From: Anaeromyces robustus
Lineage: Eukaryota > Neocallimastigomycota > Neocallimastigomycetes > Neocallimastigales > Neocallimastigaceae
Direction: 5' to 3'
Assembly: GCA_002104895.1 (NCBI GenBank)
Contig: MCFG01000169.1
Location: forward strand, 21,001 to 85,000
DNA length: 64,000 nucleotides
In this document: positions 35,268 to 48,463 of the stretch, in pieces
Numbering within the stretch: the stretch's first letter is position 1
Layout of the letters: every line of letters begins with the position of its first letter
Notes under the pieces: generated by a model
Told to the model about the DNA's origin: nothing
The model's input: the letters and a program-made list of their open reading frames with translations, nothing else
Database searches by the model: none
Made by a program: the position numbers and the translations under genes

Positions 35268-36095
35268 TTAATATTTTTTGAATTTTTTACCTTTAGCTCC
35301 ATGATCTTCTAAATGTTTTATTATACTATCATCAATTATTTTTGGTCTATTTCTGCCACCATAACGCTTATAAGTTTCATTACATCTTGCCATGGTTAAT
35401 GGTGTATCATTATAAATATTTTTCATATTTACATCTGCTCTATGCTCCACTAAATACTTTACTATATTAAAATTTCTATAATAGCAAGAAATAATTAATG
35501 GAGTACCACCAATATTATCTTTTATATTGATTTCTGCTCCATGTTTCACTAAATATTGTACTGTATCAAAATTTCCACATAAACATGCATAGTTTAATGG
35601 AGTAGTACCATATCTTTCCTCCTTTTGTTAGCATTCTTTCCGAGCTGCACTAAACATCTCACAATATTTGTATTATATGATACAGTTAAATGTGCCCCAT
35701 GGTCCACTAAATATTTTACTATATTAATATTATCATTATTACATGCTATTAATAATGGGAAATTATCATATTTATTTTTCATATTAATATCGGCGCCATG
35801 ATCAACTAAATATTTCATTAATTCTTCATTATTTTTCTTACAAGCTATGAGTAATGGTGTATTTCCGTTTTTATCTTCAATGTTTATTTCAAATCCTTTT
35901 TCCACTATAAGTTTTATCAATTTCATATTACCTTTTTCACATTCCTTTATAAATGGGATTTCACCATTTTTAAGTGGTACATTCGTATATGCTCCACATT
36001 GAATTAAATATTCTATTATTTCAATATTATTTTTATTATAGGCCGTATTGAATGAAATATCACCATTTTTGGTTTTAAAATTGATATCTGCCCAA
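35268..36095 (-). pseudogene. Frame-broken 3' part of the ankyrin-repeat gene
   Basis: Downstream of the stop at 36075, ankyrin repeats continue in other frames. From about 36095 down to 35594 one frame reads GADINFKTKNGDISFN..., EIPFIKECEKGN, NTPLLIACKKNNEELMKYLVDHGADINMKN and further repeats to a stop at 35594. After a second shift near 35600-35640, another frame reads GTTPLNYACLCGNFDTVQYLVKHGAEINIKD... to 35268. About seven repeats are recognisable. The first break looks like a deletion inside a repeat (KYLL then directly GRYQF, where the repeat pattern calls for DHGADIN). Either the gene is decaying or the assembly has errors here. Confidence 0.75.
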
Positions 36096-38474
36096 TAAAT
36101 ATTTTATTATTTCAAAATTTTCATATTTACACGCTAAAATTAATGGTGTTTCATTATTTTCATTTACTACATTCACTTCTGCACCATGATCTACTAAATA
36201 TTTAATTACATCGATATCATTATAATTACATGCATAAATTAATGGTGTACTACCAGAATAATTTTTCATGTTAACATCTGCTCCATTATCTACTAAACAC
36301 TTAACTATATCAATATTCTGACACGCTTCATATAATACTGTTTTATAATAACAGCTTTCTATATTTACTAAAATATCTGCTCCTTTATTAATCAGATATT
36401 TTAGTAAATTTAAATTACCTTTTTTACATACTATAAATAATGGGGTTTCAAAATTTTTAATTCTTATATTAATATCTGCTCCATGATCCACTAAATATTT
36501 TATTAATTCTTCATTTTCATTTGAACACATAATGGATAATGGTGAATTATAATTTTTATCCTTTACATTAATATCTGCACCATTTTCTATTAAATACTTT
36601 ATTAATTCATCATTTTTATTATTACATGCAACTATCAACGGAGAATCCCTAGTATATTTGCTTACTGCATTAATATATGCTCCCTTATTAACCAAATATT
36701 TTACAATATCGTTCTGATTTATATTACAAGCAGTGATTAATGCCAAATCACTACCCTCAGAGTTTATACATAATCCATGATCTATTAAATATTTTGCCAT
36801 AGTAATATTTTTATTTTTACATAATATTTCTAATAGAGTACTTAAACTTTTATTTATATCTGCTCCTTGATATACTAAATATTTTATTATATTATCATTA
36901 TTTTGCTTACACGCTTCTATTAGAGGTGTATTCCAAGAGGTATCTCTTAGATTAGGATTTGCTCCGTGATCTACTAAATATTTTATTAACTTTTCATTAT
37001 TCATTCTACATGCTACTGTTAGAGGTGTATTCTCATAGTCTCTTACGTTAAGATTTGCTCCGTGGTCTACTAAGTATTTTACTAACTTTTCATTATCCAC
37101 TTTACATGCTTCAATTAATGGTTTCATACTACGATCATCCATTTTCATATTGATATCCATTCCATGATTTATTAAATAACTTATTAAATTCTCATTTCCA
37201 CTCTTACATGCTAACATTACCACTGTTTTATCTTGTGCTCCATGTTCTACTAAACATCTAAATATTTTATCATTTTTATCATTATACGCTTTAAGTAAAA
37301 GGCTCTTACCATTTTTGTCTTTTACATTAACATCTGCTCCGAGTTTTATTAACAATTTTGTTAAATCTTCTTTTCCATCATTATATGCCATTAATAATAT
37401 TGTATCACCTTGATTATTTCTTTTTTCTGTATCCATTCCTCCAAGAATTAAATACTCTATTAATTTTTTATATTCTTTTTTATAAGCAATATAAAGTGGA
37501 GTTTCATTATATTTATTTTTTATATTTATATCTGCTCCATGATAAATTAAATATTTTATTAAATCTTCATTTTGATTTTTACATGCTATAAGAAACGGTG
37601 TATCACCTTTTTTATCTTTTACATTTATTTGTGCTCCCTGTCTCACTAAGTATTTTGCTAATTTATAATTATTTTGTTTACAAGAAATAATTAATGCTGT
37701 ATCCCCATTTTTGTTCTGTTCATTTATTTTCGCTCCATGATAAATTAAATATTTTATTAAATCTTCATTTCGATTTTTACATGCTATAAGAAACGGTGTA
37801 TTACCTTTTTTATCTTTTACATTTATTTGTGCTCCATAATAAAATAAATATTTTATTAAATCTTCGTTTTGATTTTTACATGCTATAAGAAACGGTGTAT
37901 CACCTTTTTTATTTTTTACATTTATTTTTGCTCCTTGACTCATTAAATATTTTACTAATTTATATTTATTATTTTTACAAGAAATAAATAATGCTGTATC
38001 CCCCTTTTTGTTCTGTTCATTTATTTTCGCTCCATTTTCAACTAAAAATTCAACAATATTTTCATTAGAATATTCACACGCTATAATTATTGGCATATTA
38101 CCATTTTCACTTGTTAAATTGATATCTGCACCATAAAGAATTAATAATTTAACAATATTTATATTATTTTTATAGCAAGCATTACTTATGGGTGTACTGA
38201 CATTCCCACTACCATTTTTTCTAAAATTAATTAAAATTGGGTTTCCTTGAATTTTGGTAACTATAATGTTTAATTCTTTATTTGAAACTTTTTTTTTATT
38301 TTTACGAAATAAAAGTAATTTTAATATTATGTCATTAATTGAAGTATAAGTATAAAAAAAAATATTCAACAATTTTTCATTATTATCGTTACATAATTGA
38401 TAAACGACATCTTGTAATCTACTTATATTATTTTCTTTAATTAATTCATTAATTTGTTTTTCATTAATTTTCAT
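36075..38474 (-). CDS. Large ankyrin-repeat protein (about 22 repeats)
   Basis: 799 residues: an N-terminal ~85-residue region (MKINEKQINELIKENNISRLQDVV...) without known motif, then about 22 ankyrin repeats of ~33 residues with the usual TPL(I)xACxxxNxxLIKYLVxHGADIN pattern. Ankyrin repeats are protein-binding scaffolds; no catalytic or membrane segment is seen. Repeats 4, 5 and 7 share TPFLIACKN(Q/R)NEDLIKYL almost exactly, also in DNA, so part of the array was duplicated recently. The start ATG (complement of 38472-38474) is followed directly by coding composition. The gene runs opposite to all CotH genes. Its stop follows an apparent frame-breaking deletion, so the original protein was probably ~230 residues longer. 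Confidence 0.85.
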   Translation of the reverse strand: MKINEKQINELIKENNISRLQDVVYQLCNDNNEKLLNIFFYTYTSINDIILKLLLFRKNKKKVSNKELNIIVTKIQGNPILINFRKNGSGNVSTPISNACYKNNINIVKLLILYGADINLTSENGNMPIIIACEYSNENIVEFLVENGAKINEQNKKGDTALFISCKNNKYKLVKYLMSQGAKINVKNKKGDTPFLIACKNQNEDLIKYLFYYGAQINVKDKKGNTPFLIACKNRNEDLIKYLIYHGAKINEQNKNGDTALIISCKQNNYKLAKYLVRQGAQINVKDKKGDTPFLIACKNQNEDLIKYLIYHGADINIKNKYNETPLYIAYKKEYKKLIEYLILGGMDTEKRNNQGDTILLMAYNDGKEDLTKLLIKLGADVNVKDKNGKSLLLKAYNDKNDKIFRCLVEHGAQDKTVVMLACKSGNENLISYLINHGMDINMKMDDRSMKPLIEACKVDNEKLVKYLVDHGANLNVRDYENTPLTVACRMNNEKLIKYLVDHGANPNLRDTSWNTPLIEACKQNNDNIIKYLVYQGADINKSLSTLLEILCKNKNITMAKYLIDHGLCINSEGSDLALITACNINQNDIVKYLVNKGAYINAVSKYTRDSPLIVACNNKNDELIKYLIENGADINVKDKNYNSPLSIMCSNENEELIKYLVDHGADINIRIKNFETPLFIVCKKGNLNLLKYLINKGADILVNIESCYYKTVLYEACQNIDIVKCLVDNGADVNMKNYSGSTPLIYACNYNDIDVIKYLVDHGAEVNVVNENNETPLILACKYENFEIIKYLLGRYQF

Positions 38475-38709
38475 ATTTTTATTCTTTTAAAATATAAAAT
38501 AGTATTCCCTATTTTTTAATGTTCTAAAAATCGTTACTTCCTTTGAATTATTTATTATAATTCAAATAACATCATTACTAATTTTAATTAAAATTATTTT
38601 TGAAAAAAAAATAAAAAAAAAAAAAAAATAAATAAATAAATAACAAAGTTTTTTGTATAAAATTTTACAGCAATATATTAAAAGAGTGAAACAATTTATT
38701 TATTTTCTT

Positions 38710-38752
<43 letters not shown>

Positions 38753-39054
38753 TGTATTTAAATATTAGAATTAATTTTTTTTTTTTAATTTAAATTATTG
38801 AAAATAAATGATAAAAAATGCCAAAATTGTTGAACTATATTAATCAATTCTGTTGAAAATTCAAAAAAAAAATTTTTTTTCATTACAAATAATGACTTAT
38901 AAATTAATATAATGTTTATTAAATATAGATAATAAAGAAAATTAAATTCCAAGTCAATTCAGTTTAAGAGGAAAGATTCATATCTTAATTTGGAGTAATT
39001 AAAATTATTATTATTATTATTATTAAAGTTTTTATTATTTTTAATATTTCTATA
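38475..39054. other. AT-rich spacer 5' of the ankyrin gene
   Basis: No gene. TTTA microsatellite at about 38708-38752 and an AATAAATA run before 38642. It would contain the ankyrin gene's promoter; no specific element recognised. Confidence 0.5.
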
Positions 39055-40951
39055 AAAAATTTACATTAATATAATATATTTACAGAATATTAGAATATTC
39101 TAAATATTTTGTTAAAATTTTAAGTGGTTGGGCAAGAAAAATAAACTTAAAAAATATTTAAAATAAATATTTTTTATGTAATAGTAATTAATATTATTTA
39201 TTATTTTTCAACTTAACAATTTAGTTAATAGTAAATGAAAAATAAGTAGGAAAATAATATTTATATAATCGTATTTACTAAAATGTATTATAGTTTTTAT
39301 TTTTTTAAAAAAGTATTTAAGGAGTAAAATTTAATCGAAATATTTTTTTTTCAAAGTTCATAATTTATAATTAACATAATAAAAAATGTTAATTAAAATT
39401 AGGAAAAAACGAAGAAGATACAAAGAATAAAAACAATAAACAACAATGGAAAGCTTTGAAGATCTTCACTTTTAAGTAGAATAAATAAAAAAAATGAAAC
39501 ATCTACATTTTTTTTTGATTTATTTTACAACTAATCTACAGCTATAGTAATTAGTTACTTCTTAATAATCATATAAGCTTTAGGTAATTCGATTTAAGAA
39601 AAAAAAAAACTTTAGTGAGGATCTTCATTTTTTTTTTAATTAGTACTATTACTTATTTTGTGGATTAGTTCTTTATTTTCCATTAATAACCATGAATAAC
39701 CATAAAATAATCATAAATAATAAAAATATTCAATAATTTCCATTTATGGAGAAAAATGGTATAGTAATGTTCAAATAGTCTTATTGAAAGATATTCAATA
39801 TTATGTTCAATACTTTTGTAGCTACTTATTAACTTTATTTATAATATACAGCTATAATAATAGTTACTTCTAAACCATTTTAAAATAATTAATATTTATA
39901 TTTTGCGTTTATAACTTTACTATATATAAATTCTGTAATATTATAAAAAAAAAAAAAAAGATGATTAGAAGATCAATTAATCAGAAAACTATTATTACAC
40001 TAAATGAAATGAAATGGAAAAAAAAAGAAAGATAAAAATCAACAAAAAGTATATATCAAAAACATTAAAATTTTTAAAATGAATCCTTTTATATATATAA
40101 TATACAGCTATGATAAATGGTTACTTCTAAAATATTTTTAACATCAAATCTTAATAAATTAGTTTAATTTTACGTTTTCTAAAATAAATCTACCATTATA
40201 TATTCTGTAGATTATATAAATGAAAGGTTCATTTCATACAATATTTAATATTTTGATAACTACATTTCAATTTATTTTTAATTTATAGCTATGTTAATAG
40301 TTACTTCTAAATAATATACAATAATAATATAAAAAAAATTATAATGATTTTCTACGTTTTTTTTTTTAAATTTACTATTATACATTCTATAAATTTTAAA
40401 TAAAAAATTTTTAAAAAAGACCATAAAATCAAAAAATGTTTAAATTTTTTATTGATAAATTTTTTTTCTTTTCTATATAGCTATGGTTATGATTACTTCT
40501 AAAAATATTCTATAAAAAATTTTTTTTATATATAAACGGTTTTGTATATTTATATCATAACAAATTCTATGGATTATATGTAGAAAAGAAATTTAGACCA
40601 TTTAGAATGATTTATTAATAAATATAAGAGAATAAATGAAACAAATATTAATTATTCTTTTATAATTATTAGTTAATTTACATTACTATTAAACATTATT
40701 TAAATTTATAAGTACCTTTGTTATATAATTTAAAAATTCAAATTATTTAATAAAGTATTTATATACTACATGAAAATATATATATATATATGTTTAATTT
40801 TTAATATTATTTAAAAAGAATTAAAAAATAATAAATTAACTAATATAATTCGTTCTTATTATTAAAAAGTTATTCATTAAATGTTTATACATTATTAAAA
40901 AAAATTTTTTTATCATATAAATTTTTAGCTGAAATTAAAACTTTTAACCAA

Positions 40952-40960
<9 letters not shown>
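39055..40960 (+). repeat. Dispersed hairpin-array repeat, copy C (complete)
   Basis: Starts near the palindrome TTAGAATATTCTAA (39090-39103). It carries the GCGAAGAAGATAC-type stretch (here ACGAAG) and GAAGATCTTCAC, then five stem-loop units with AGCTAT...TTACTTCT starts at 39540, 39850, 40106, 40287 and 40479. In unit 1 AACTAATCTACA (39529 on) pairs with TTGTGGATTAGTT with a G-T pair. The similarity to copy D continues through 40961-41540. No ORF. Confidence 0.87.
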
Positions 40961-40982
<22 letters not shown>

Positions 40983-41035
40983 ATAAAACAAAACTAATAA
41001 ATCTTTATTAAAGAAATGAAAAAAATAAAAAATAA

Positions 41036-41083
<48 letters not shown>

Positions 41084-41540
41084 AATAAAAAACAAAAACA
41101 ATACTATAACACTAATTAAAAAAAATTAAATAAATAACTATAAAAATGTAATAAAATGATAAAAAATTAAAAAAAAAGTAATAAAAATAACAAAAATAAA
41201 TAAATAAAAAAAAAATATAAAATTACATAGAAAATAAAACTGTTTTCTCTTTTTTTTTCTTTTTTCTTTTAATTGTTATACTTTATATTATAGTAAAATT
41301 TAACAATAATTATATATATCATAATATTATATATTATTTATTGATATTTTATTAATATATACAAAAATTATAATTTATTTAATGCATAAAATTCTAAGAT
41401 TATAAATAATTATTATTATCATTTTTTATTATTAATTCAGTGTATAAATTTTTTTTATATTTATATATTAGTTTATTATTATTACTATAAATTCATTTTA
41501 TAATTTTTATTTTATTTATTAAAGATATTTCTTTTTTTAT
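40961..41540. repeat. Extension shared by copies C and D, with a 45-nt poly(A)
   Basis: AATAAAACAAAACTAATAAA, ACTGTTTTCTCTTTTTTTT and TAATATTATATATTATTTATTG stretches recur at 53985-54520 in the same order. Copy C has an uninterrupted poly(A) at 41037-41081 that copy D lacks. Confidence 0.7.
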
Positions 41541-41889
41541 AAAATGTTTGTTTATATTATGTAAAATAAATAAAAAATTATATATACTATACTAAGATTG
41601 TAGTTTTATTTTCTTTTGTTTCTTTAATTAATTATTGGTTATATTATTATTATTATTATTATTTGTTATAAACAATAATTTTTATATTATTAAAAATTTA
41701 ATCTTTTCTTATAATAGATATTAGTAATAATATAAAAAAAATTTATTGGAGCTTTATTGTAGCTAGATATAAAAAAAATAATTATAACTCTTTATTGTAT
41801 TGTATAAACATTTATTTTTTCCATAGTATAAAATGTAGACTTTAGACTTTTTATTATTACTATAATTAATAGTAAAAACGTTTTTATGA

Positions 41890-41999
41890 GAAAATATAAA
41901 TATAAAATGTAAAAAACTAAGAAATATAAACTTCATAGAAATTAGAAAATATAAATATAAAATGTAAAAAACTAAGAAATATAAACTTCATAGAAATTA
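41890..41999. repeat. 55-bp minisatellite, 2 copies
   Basis: Two tandem copies of a 55-bp unit containing GTAAAAAACTAAGAAATATA and AACTTCATAGAAATTA. The paralogous block before gene 5 has three copies. Confidence 0.9.
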
Positions 42000-42473
42000 A
42001 ACAAAAATAAAAAAAAAAAATAAAAAAAAATTATCAATTATAAATTAATTTTTTTTAATTACTTTTGAATTAATATTATTGTATTATTTTTAATTAAATA
42101 TTAAGCATTTGTTAACAAGATTGTTTATTATTGAATAAATTAGGATATAATAATATATCTCTTATTCATTAAAAAAAATTAAAGTATTGTGTTTATTTAT
42201 TATAAAAAATAATTATACTAATATTTAAAAAAAAATCATAAAAATATCAAATTTTATTTATTACATATATATCAATATATATATATATATTGATATTTTT
42301 ATTATCATTATTGTTTTTACTATTATTACTATTATTATTATTAAAATTTTTATTATTATTATTATTATTAAAGGAAATATATCATATTTTCCATCAATAA
42401 AGTTCTATATTTCATAAAAAAAATAATTAATTTCATTAACACTTGAAGTTCATTTATTATTTTTCACAACTTT

Positions 42474-42753
42474 TTCAATAATTTTTAATAGGATTATAAG
42501 AAGGTAAAATTTAGTAGTTGTATTAGTATTTCAATAATTTTTAATAGGATTATAAGAAGGTAAAATTTAGTAGTTGTATTAGTATTTCAATAATTTTTAA
42601 TAGGATTATAAGAAGGTAAAATTTAGTAGTTGTATTAGTATTTCAATAATTTTTAATAGGATTATAAGAAGGTAAAATTTAGTAGTTGTATTAGTATTTC
42701 AATAATTTTTAATAGGATTATAAGAAGGTAAAATTTAGTAGTTGTATTAGTAT
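42474..42753. repeat. 56-bp minisatellite, 5 identical copies
   Basis: Five copies, identical by eye, of a 56-bp unit (TTCAATAATTTTTAATAGG...AAGAAGGTAAAATTTAGTAG...). The corresponding site before gene 5 (about 47368-47423) has a single diverged copy, so the amplification is local and recent. Confidence 0.95.
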
Positions 42754-43024
42754 TAAGTAGTATTAATAATAGTTAATAGTGGTTATAGAGTTGTAGTACT
42801 TGTACTAATAGTAGTAGTTGGATTAGCTTTATTGTTAGTATTAATACTAAATATAGTTTTGTGATAATTAAAGTATCTACAATTATTAATTCTGTAGAAG
42901 TATTAATTAGTAAGTTATATTGCATCGTTTTTTTTTTTTTTTTTTTTTAGTAATACATATTAAGCAATTATATAAAAGAAAATTTAATGGAACAATATAT
43001 ATATATATTTATAAAAAAACAATT

Positions 43025-43033
43025 ATGACTCAT
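43025..43033. promoter_or_regulatory. ATGACTCAT palindrome upstream of CotH gene 4
   Basis: Same site and flanks (AATTTAATGGAACAATAT before, AAAC after), ~830 bp before the ATG. At the matching place before gene 5 (about 47712) the site is lost. Confidence 0.45.
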
Positions 43034-43630
43034 AAACAAATTTTTCCATTTGATATAAAATATATTTATAAACTTTAATTAATATAAAAAATATTACACA
43101 TAAATTTATTCCTGATTACATTAAAAGTCATATGTCCTAAAAGAGGAAAGAACCTGTTATATCAACATTTATTTTTACATATATTTTTTATATTTAATCA
43201 ATATTTAAATGTCATAGTCACATAAATTTACATTAATTTATATTATATTCCATAAAAATAAAATTATTACATAAATTTACATTAATTTATATTATATTCC
43301 ATAAAAATAAAATTATTAAGTGAATTTTATTTATAAATATTTAGGTAAATTAGTGAAATGTATTTTCCATGTATTAAAAAAAATAAATATGTGTTATATA
43401 TCGTGACATAAATACATAGATTAAATTAAAAATAAATTAAAAATAGATTAAAAGAATATTAAACTGAAAGTTATACATAGATTATATATTGTTAGTTGCC
43501 AATAACTATTTTTTATTAATAAAAAATGAAAAGAAAAAAATAAAAAGATAGTGATTTTCAAATAATTAATTAATTATTTGTTTATTTATTTTATGTTTTA
43601 AAATGTCTATTATATTATTTATTTTTTTAA

Positions 43631-43640
43631 TATAAAAAGA
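43631..43640 (+). promoter_or_regulatory. TATA box of CotH gene 4
   Basis: TATAAAAAGA followed by TGCTATTTTCTCTT, 233 nt before the ATG. Confidence 0.6.
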
Positions 43641-43863
43641 TGCTATTTTCTCTTCAAAAAAAGTTTTTTTAATAAATCATAATTTTTTCGGTAAATAATT
43701 ATTTAAATATTAATTTATTTCAATTTTTGTTATATATACAAAAGATTTAGTTTTTATTTACAAAAGAATTAGATTTATTTATATAAAGCTTCAATAATAA
43801 GTTTAAAAGTTGAAATAAAGGATATAATTTACTACAAGTAAAAATTCTAAATAATAAAATAAA

Positions 43864-46142
43864 ATGTTAACAAAAATTGGAATAATATTGCTTTTTGGTA
43901 TATATTTATTTATTTATAAAACTTATAAAAGAAAATATCTATAATATAATTATTTGCTCTAAATTTATATATATATAAAATCATATTTATTTTTTTTATT
44001 TATTTTTAAATATTATTTTATTATTTTAATTAAAATTTAATAATTATATACTATTACTATAAATATAAAATATAAAAAATATAATATGAAAATATGAAAA
44101 TATATTATTAAAATTATTAGCTTATGGTGCATTAGGTTTAAGTTCTTTTATTGGTAATACAAAACGTGCAGAACTTTTTGAATTAACAGATAATGAAGTT
44201 GCCAAATTTAGAATTACATTACCAGAAGAAGAATTTGCAATTTTAAAAGAAGATGGTGGTAAAGGTATTGAAAAACCAAAGATCAATTCTAAAGTCCTTA
44301 ACGATGATAATCAAGATACAGATATACAAGACTTAAAAGATGATCCCATTTCTGACATTAATAAATTACTTAATATAGATTTATTTAAAACAAAAAATGC
44401 TACTATGACTGTTGAAATCAATGGGTATGTATAATATATATATTCAATTTTGTAATATATAATTATATTATAGATATATTAACTTTTATATTTTTTTAAC
44501 CTTTTCTCTCTTTTTATATCTCTATTTTTAATTATTATATTTAAAATTAATGATGAAATAAAAAAAAAATATATAACAAAGAACAACTAAATCTTACAAG
44601 AAGATTACTTTTGGTTTAGGTGGTGGTTCTTCACGTAATTATGCTAAACAAGGTTATAATATTAAAATTCGTGGTAATAAAGATTTATATGGACGTACTC
44701 AATTTAAACTTCGTCCTGATTCTCGTGAAGCCACTTATTTAAGATCAAAATTAGTTTGTGATATGCATAATCGTTTAGGACTTCCATCTATTTCTGCTAA
44801 TTTTGCTACTTTGTATATTAATGATGAATATATGGGATTTTATGTTTTACTTGATTCTATTAAATTACGATGGATTGAAGCTGTATATGATGATCCAGAC
44901 TCCACTTCTTTATATGAATGTAAATCAACTAGTAATCAATTAACTGTTGAATCTTCATCAGAAGGATGTGTTAATGCAAATGATGAAGTAACCGATAATA
45001 CTGAATGGATAGAATTTTTAACTGCTTTAGATAATGCTAAATCTCCAGAAGATATTGAAGATATTTTTGATATTGATCTTTTCTTAACTGAAATAGCTTT
45101 TGAATATTTATCTGGTTCATGGGATCATTATCTTTATTTTGGTCATAATTATGATGTATATAAACCAAAAAATGATAAATGGAAGATTTTATATAATGAT
45201 TTTGATGCTGAACTTGGTCAAGAAGTTGTTTTTATTGAAGATACAGTTCAAAATGCTAATAAAAATAGAGATTATTATTCTTACTCTTTTGAAGATTTCG
45301 CTGCTAGAAAAACTCATCTTCTTGATATTTTAATTTTCCAGAATACTACTCGTTTTGATAATATTCTTAAAAATTTTGTTACTAATGCTTTCAATCCAAC
45401 AATTCTTTTCCCACATATTGATGAATTAAAAGAATTTATTAGACCTTATGTTGAATTAGATAAAATTCCAAATGAAAATGGTAAATATCCAGGTAGACTT
45501 AATGAAAAATCTGGTGATTATACTTTTGCTCAATGGGAAGCTAATTGTGAATTTACTACTGTTGATACTACTGACTTAGGTAATGCTTATGGTTTAAAAT
45601 ATTGGATTCTTCAAAAATACAGATATGTTTGTAAAGCATATAATATGGATTGTGATCCAGTATATATGGATGAAAACTATCAATACACAATTGATAAATC
45701 TGTTGAATCTCAAGCTTTTCATATTCCATGGGAAGAACAACAAGAAGAAACTATTACCACTCAACAACCTCCAGAACAACAACAACAAGAACCAACTACT
45801 ACTACTGTTGTTATTGTTTCACCACAACCAACTGAAAGTATTATTACTCCAGAAGTTCCACAATATAATTGTTGGGCTGAATTAATTGGTTATCCATGTT
45901 GTCCATCCCACAACAAAATAGTATACAGTCATGATGAAAATGGAGATTGGGGATATGATTATAAAACTAATCAATGGTGTGGTATTACTCCATTTGTTGC
46001 ACCAACTGAAGAAGAATGTTGGTCAGAAATATATGGATACTCATGTTGTAAAGGATGTATTATTTATGAATCGGATGAAAATGGTAAATGGGGTTATAAA
46101 AATGGTAAATGGTGTGGTATTCCATCTTATTGTCCAGTTTAA
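43864..46142 (+). CDS. CotH gene 4: secreted CotH-family protein with two fungal dockerins
   Basis: Exons 43864-43897, 44121-44424 and 44582-46142 give 632 residues. Signal peptide MLTKIGIILLFAYGALGL. The exon 2 variable region is Asp/Lys-rich (LNDDNQDTDIQDLKDDPISDIN). CotH domain with FGLGGGSSRNYAKQGYN, GSWDHY (D294) and DFDAELGQE from 319 (Ala where genes 1, 3 and 6 have Gly, and Glu instead of Asp at the end of the motif). The linker carries HIPWEEQQEETITTQQPPEQQQQ. Dockerins at 541-581 and 592-632. It is the closest relative of gene 5, from which it differs by few substitutions; this copy has an intact frame. Predicted secreted and cellulosome-docked; substrate unknown. Confidence 0.93.
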
Positions 46143-46600
46143 ATTATTTTTACCTTTTTTAATTTGAATAAAAAATTAAAATTAAAAAAAAAAAATGAAA
46201 AAATAGAAATTAAAATAAAAAAAATATAAATATAAAACAAAAATAAAAAAGAATAATCTTTTTAATAAAATTTAAAACAATTAAATTTTAACACAATTAT
46301 ATATTTATACAAATAAATTAAAAAAAGTAAAATAATTTGAATAACAAAAGCAAAAAAACAAAAAAAAAAAAGTGTAATATAATTATACATATATAATAGT
46401 AATATGAAAAAGTATATAAAAATTTTTAATATATTATTAATTATGTTACAACTTTATATTATTATATTAAAAAAAAATAATTAATTCTTAAAGAAATATA
46501 TAATGAAAAAAAAAATATTACTAAAATAATTTCATATAAATATAATTGAAATCAAATATATATTTTAAAACGTATTAAAAAAATACATTTTCAAATATAT
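46143..46600. other. 3' flank of CotH gene 4
   Basis: Shared CotH downstream block (ATTTTTACCTTTTTTAATTTGAAT, CAATTATATATTTATACAAATAAATT, GTAATATGAAAAAG). No gene. Confidence 0.55.
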
Positions 46601-47181
46601 TTTGGTTAAATTAAATGATTTTAATTATTAAATAAAATGTAGATTTTAGATTTTTTATTATTACTATAGTTAATAGTAAAAACGTTTTTATGGGAAAATA
46701 TAAATATAAAATGTAAAAAACTAAGAAATATAAACTTCATAGAAATTAGAAAATATAAATATAAAATGTAAAAAACTAAGAAATATAAACTTCATAGAAA
46801 TTAGAAAATATAAATATAAAATGTAAAAAAATAAGAAATATAAACTTCATAGAAATTAAACAAAAATAAAAAAATGAAAATAAATTATCAATTATAAATT
46901 AATTTTTTTTTAATTACTTTTTAATTAATATTATTGTATTATTTCTAACTAAATATTAAACATTTCTAAACAAGATTGTTTATTACTGAATAAATTAGGA
47001 TATAATAATATATCTCTTATTTTTTAAAAAAAAATTAAAAGTATATTTTTTTTTGTATTTATTTATTATAAAAAATAATTATATTAATATTTAAAAAATA
47101 TCATAAAAATATCAAAATTTATTTATTATATATATATATCAATATATATATATGTTATTGATATTTTTATTATCATTATTG

Positions 47182-47230
<49 letters not shown>

Positions 47231-47611
47231 AAATATTAAAAATTATTATTATTATTATTAACTGAAATATATAATATTTTCCATCAATAAAATTCTATAT
47301 TTCATAATAAAAAAAAATAATTAATTTCATTAACACTTGAAGTTCATTTATTATTTTTCACAACTTTTTCAATAATTTTTAATAGGATTATTAGTAGGTA
47401 TAATTTAGTAGTTGTAGTTGTATTTGTATTAAATAGTATTAATAATAATAGTAAATAGTGGTTATAGAGTTGTAGTAATAGTACTCGTAGTAATAGTAGT
47501 AGTTGGATTAGTTTTATTATTAGTATTAATACTAAATATAATTTTATGGTAATTAAAGTATCTACAATAATTAATTCTGTAGAAGTATTAATTAGTAAGT
47601 TATATTGCATC

Positions 47612-47659
<48 letters not shown>

Positions 47660-48463
47660 TAATAAATATTAGTTATTATATAAAAGAAAATTTAATGGAA
47701 CAAAAAAAAAAACAATTATTTATACTATTTTTGAAATTCACCAAATCCACTTATTTTTTAATATTTAATTTATATTATTTTTTATAGTTTTATAATATAA
47801 TATATGCTTTTATTATATTATATTAAAAATTTACTTAAATAGTAAAATTAACAATATATTTAAAAAATGTTATTGTATTTATAATTAAGAAGTGGAATTG
47901 TTATAAGAAGGTTTATTGAAATAGATAAACAAAATATATAAATAAAGTTTAATTAATTATTCCCTAAAAGAGAAAAGAACCTGTTATATCAACATTATTT
48001 TTACATATATTTTTTATATTTAATCAATATTTAAATGTCACAGTCACATAAATTTACATTAATTTATATTATATTCCATAATATATATTAATTTATATTA
48101 CTGAATAGTTTAAATAAAATACCTTATTAAGTGAATTTTATTTATAAATATTTAAATAAATTAGTGAAATGTATTTTCCATGTATTAAAAAATATAAATA
48201 CGTGATATAAATACATAGATTAAATTAAAAATAAATTAAAAATAGATTAAAAGAATATTAAACTGAAAATTATACATAGATTTGTAAATAATAAATATTT
48301 AAATATTATATTAATAAATATAATATTTATGTATTTTTTGTTACCAATAACTCTTTTTATTAATAAAAAATAAAAAGAATAAAAATAAAAAGACAGTGAT
48401 TTTCAATTAATTATTTATTTATATTATGTTTTAAAATGTCTATTTTATTATTTTTTTTCTTAA
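46601..48463. repeat. Upstream block of CotH gene 5 (partner of 41830-43630)
   Basis: Same order of landmarks as the block before gene 4, with changed repeat numbers: three 55-bp units (46694-46858), a longer TTA microsatellite (about 47180-47228), one 56-bp unit, and a poly(T) of 45 (47613-47657) against 21 before gene 4. No gene. Confidence 0.8.
46694..46858. repeat. 55-bp minisatellite, 3 copies
   Basis: Three tandem copies of the same 55-bp unit present twice at 41890-41999; the third has AATAAG for ACTAAG. Confidence 0.9.

Larger units (their letters stand above)
41541..43630. repeat. Upstream block of CotH gene 4 (tandemly duplicated, partner ~46600-48463)
   Basis: From about 41830 on, this region matches the region between genes 4 and 5 in the same order: GTAGA(C)TTTTAGA, a 55-bp minisatellite, AACAAGATTGTTTATTATTGAATAAATTAGG, a TTA microsatellite, the 56-bp minisatellite, TTGCATCG plus poly(T), and AAAGAACCTGTTATATCAAC. 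No gene inside. The offset matches the distance between the two ATGs (4834 bp). Confidence 0.8.

Noticed and set aside
42474-42753. Regular 56-bp repeats as a CRISPR array
   Set aside because: The units are directly adjacent without unique spacers, and the genome is eukaryotic; it is a minisatellite.
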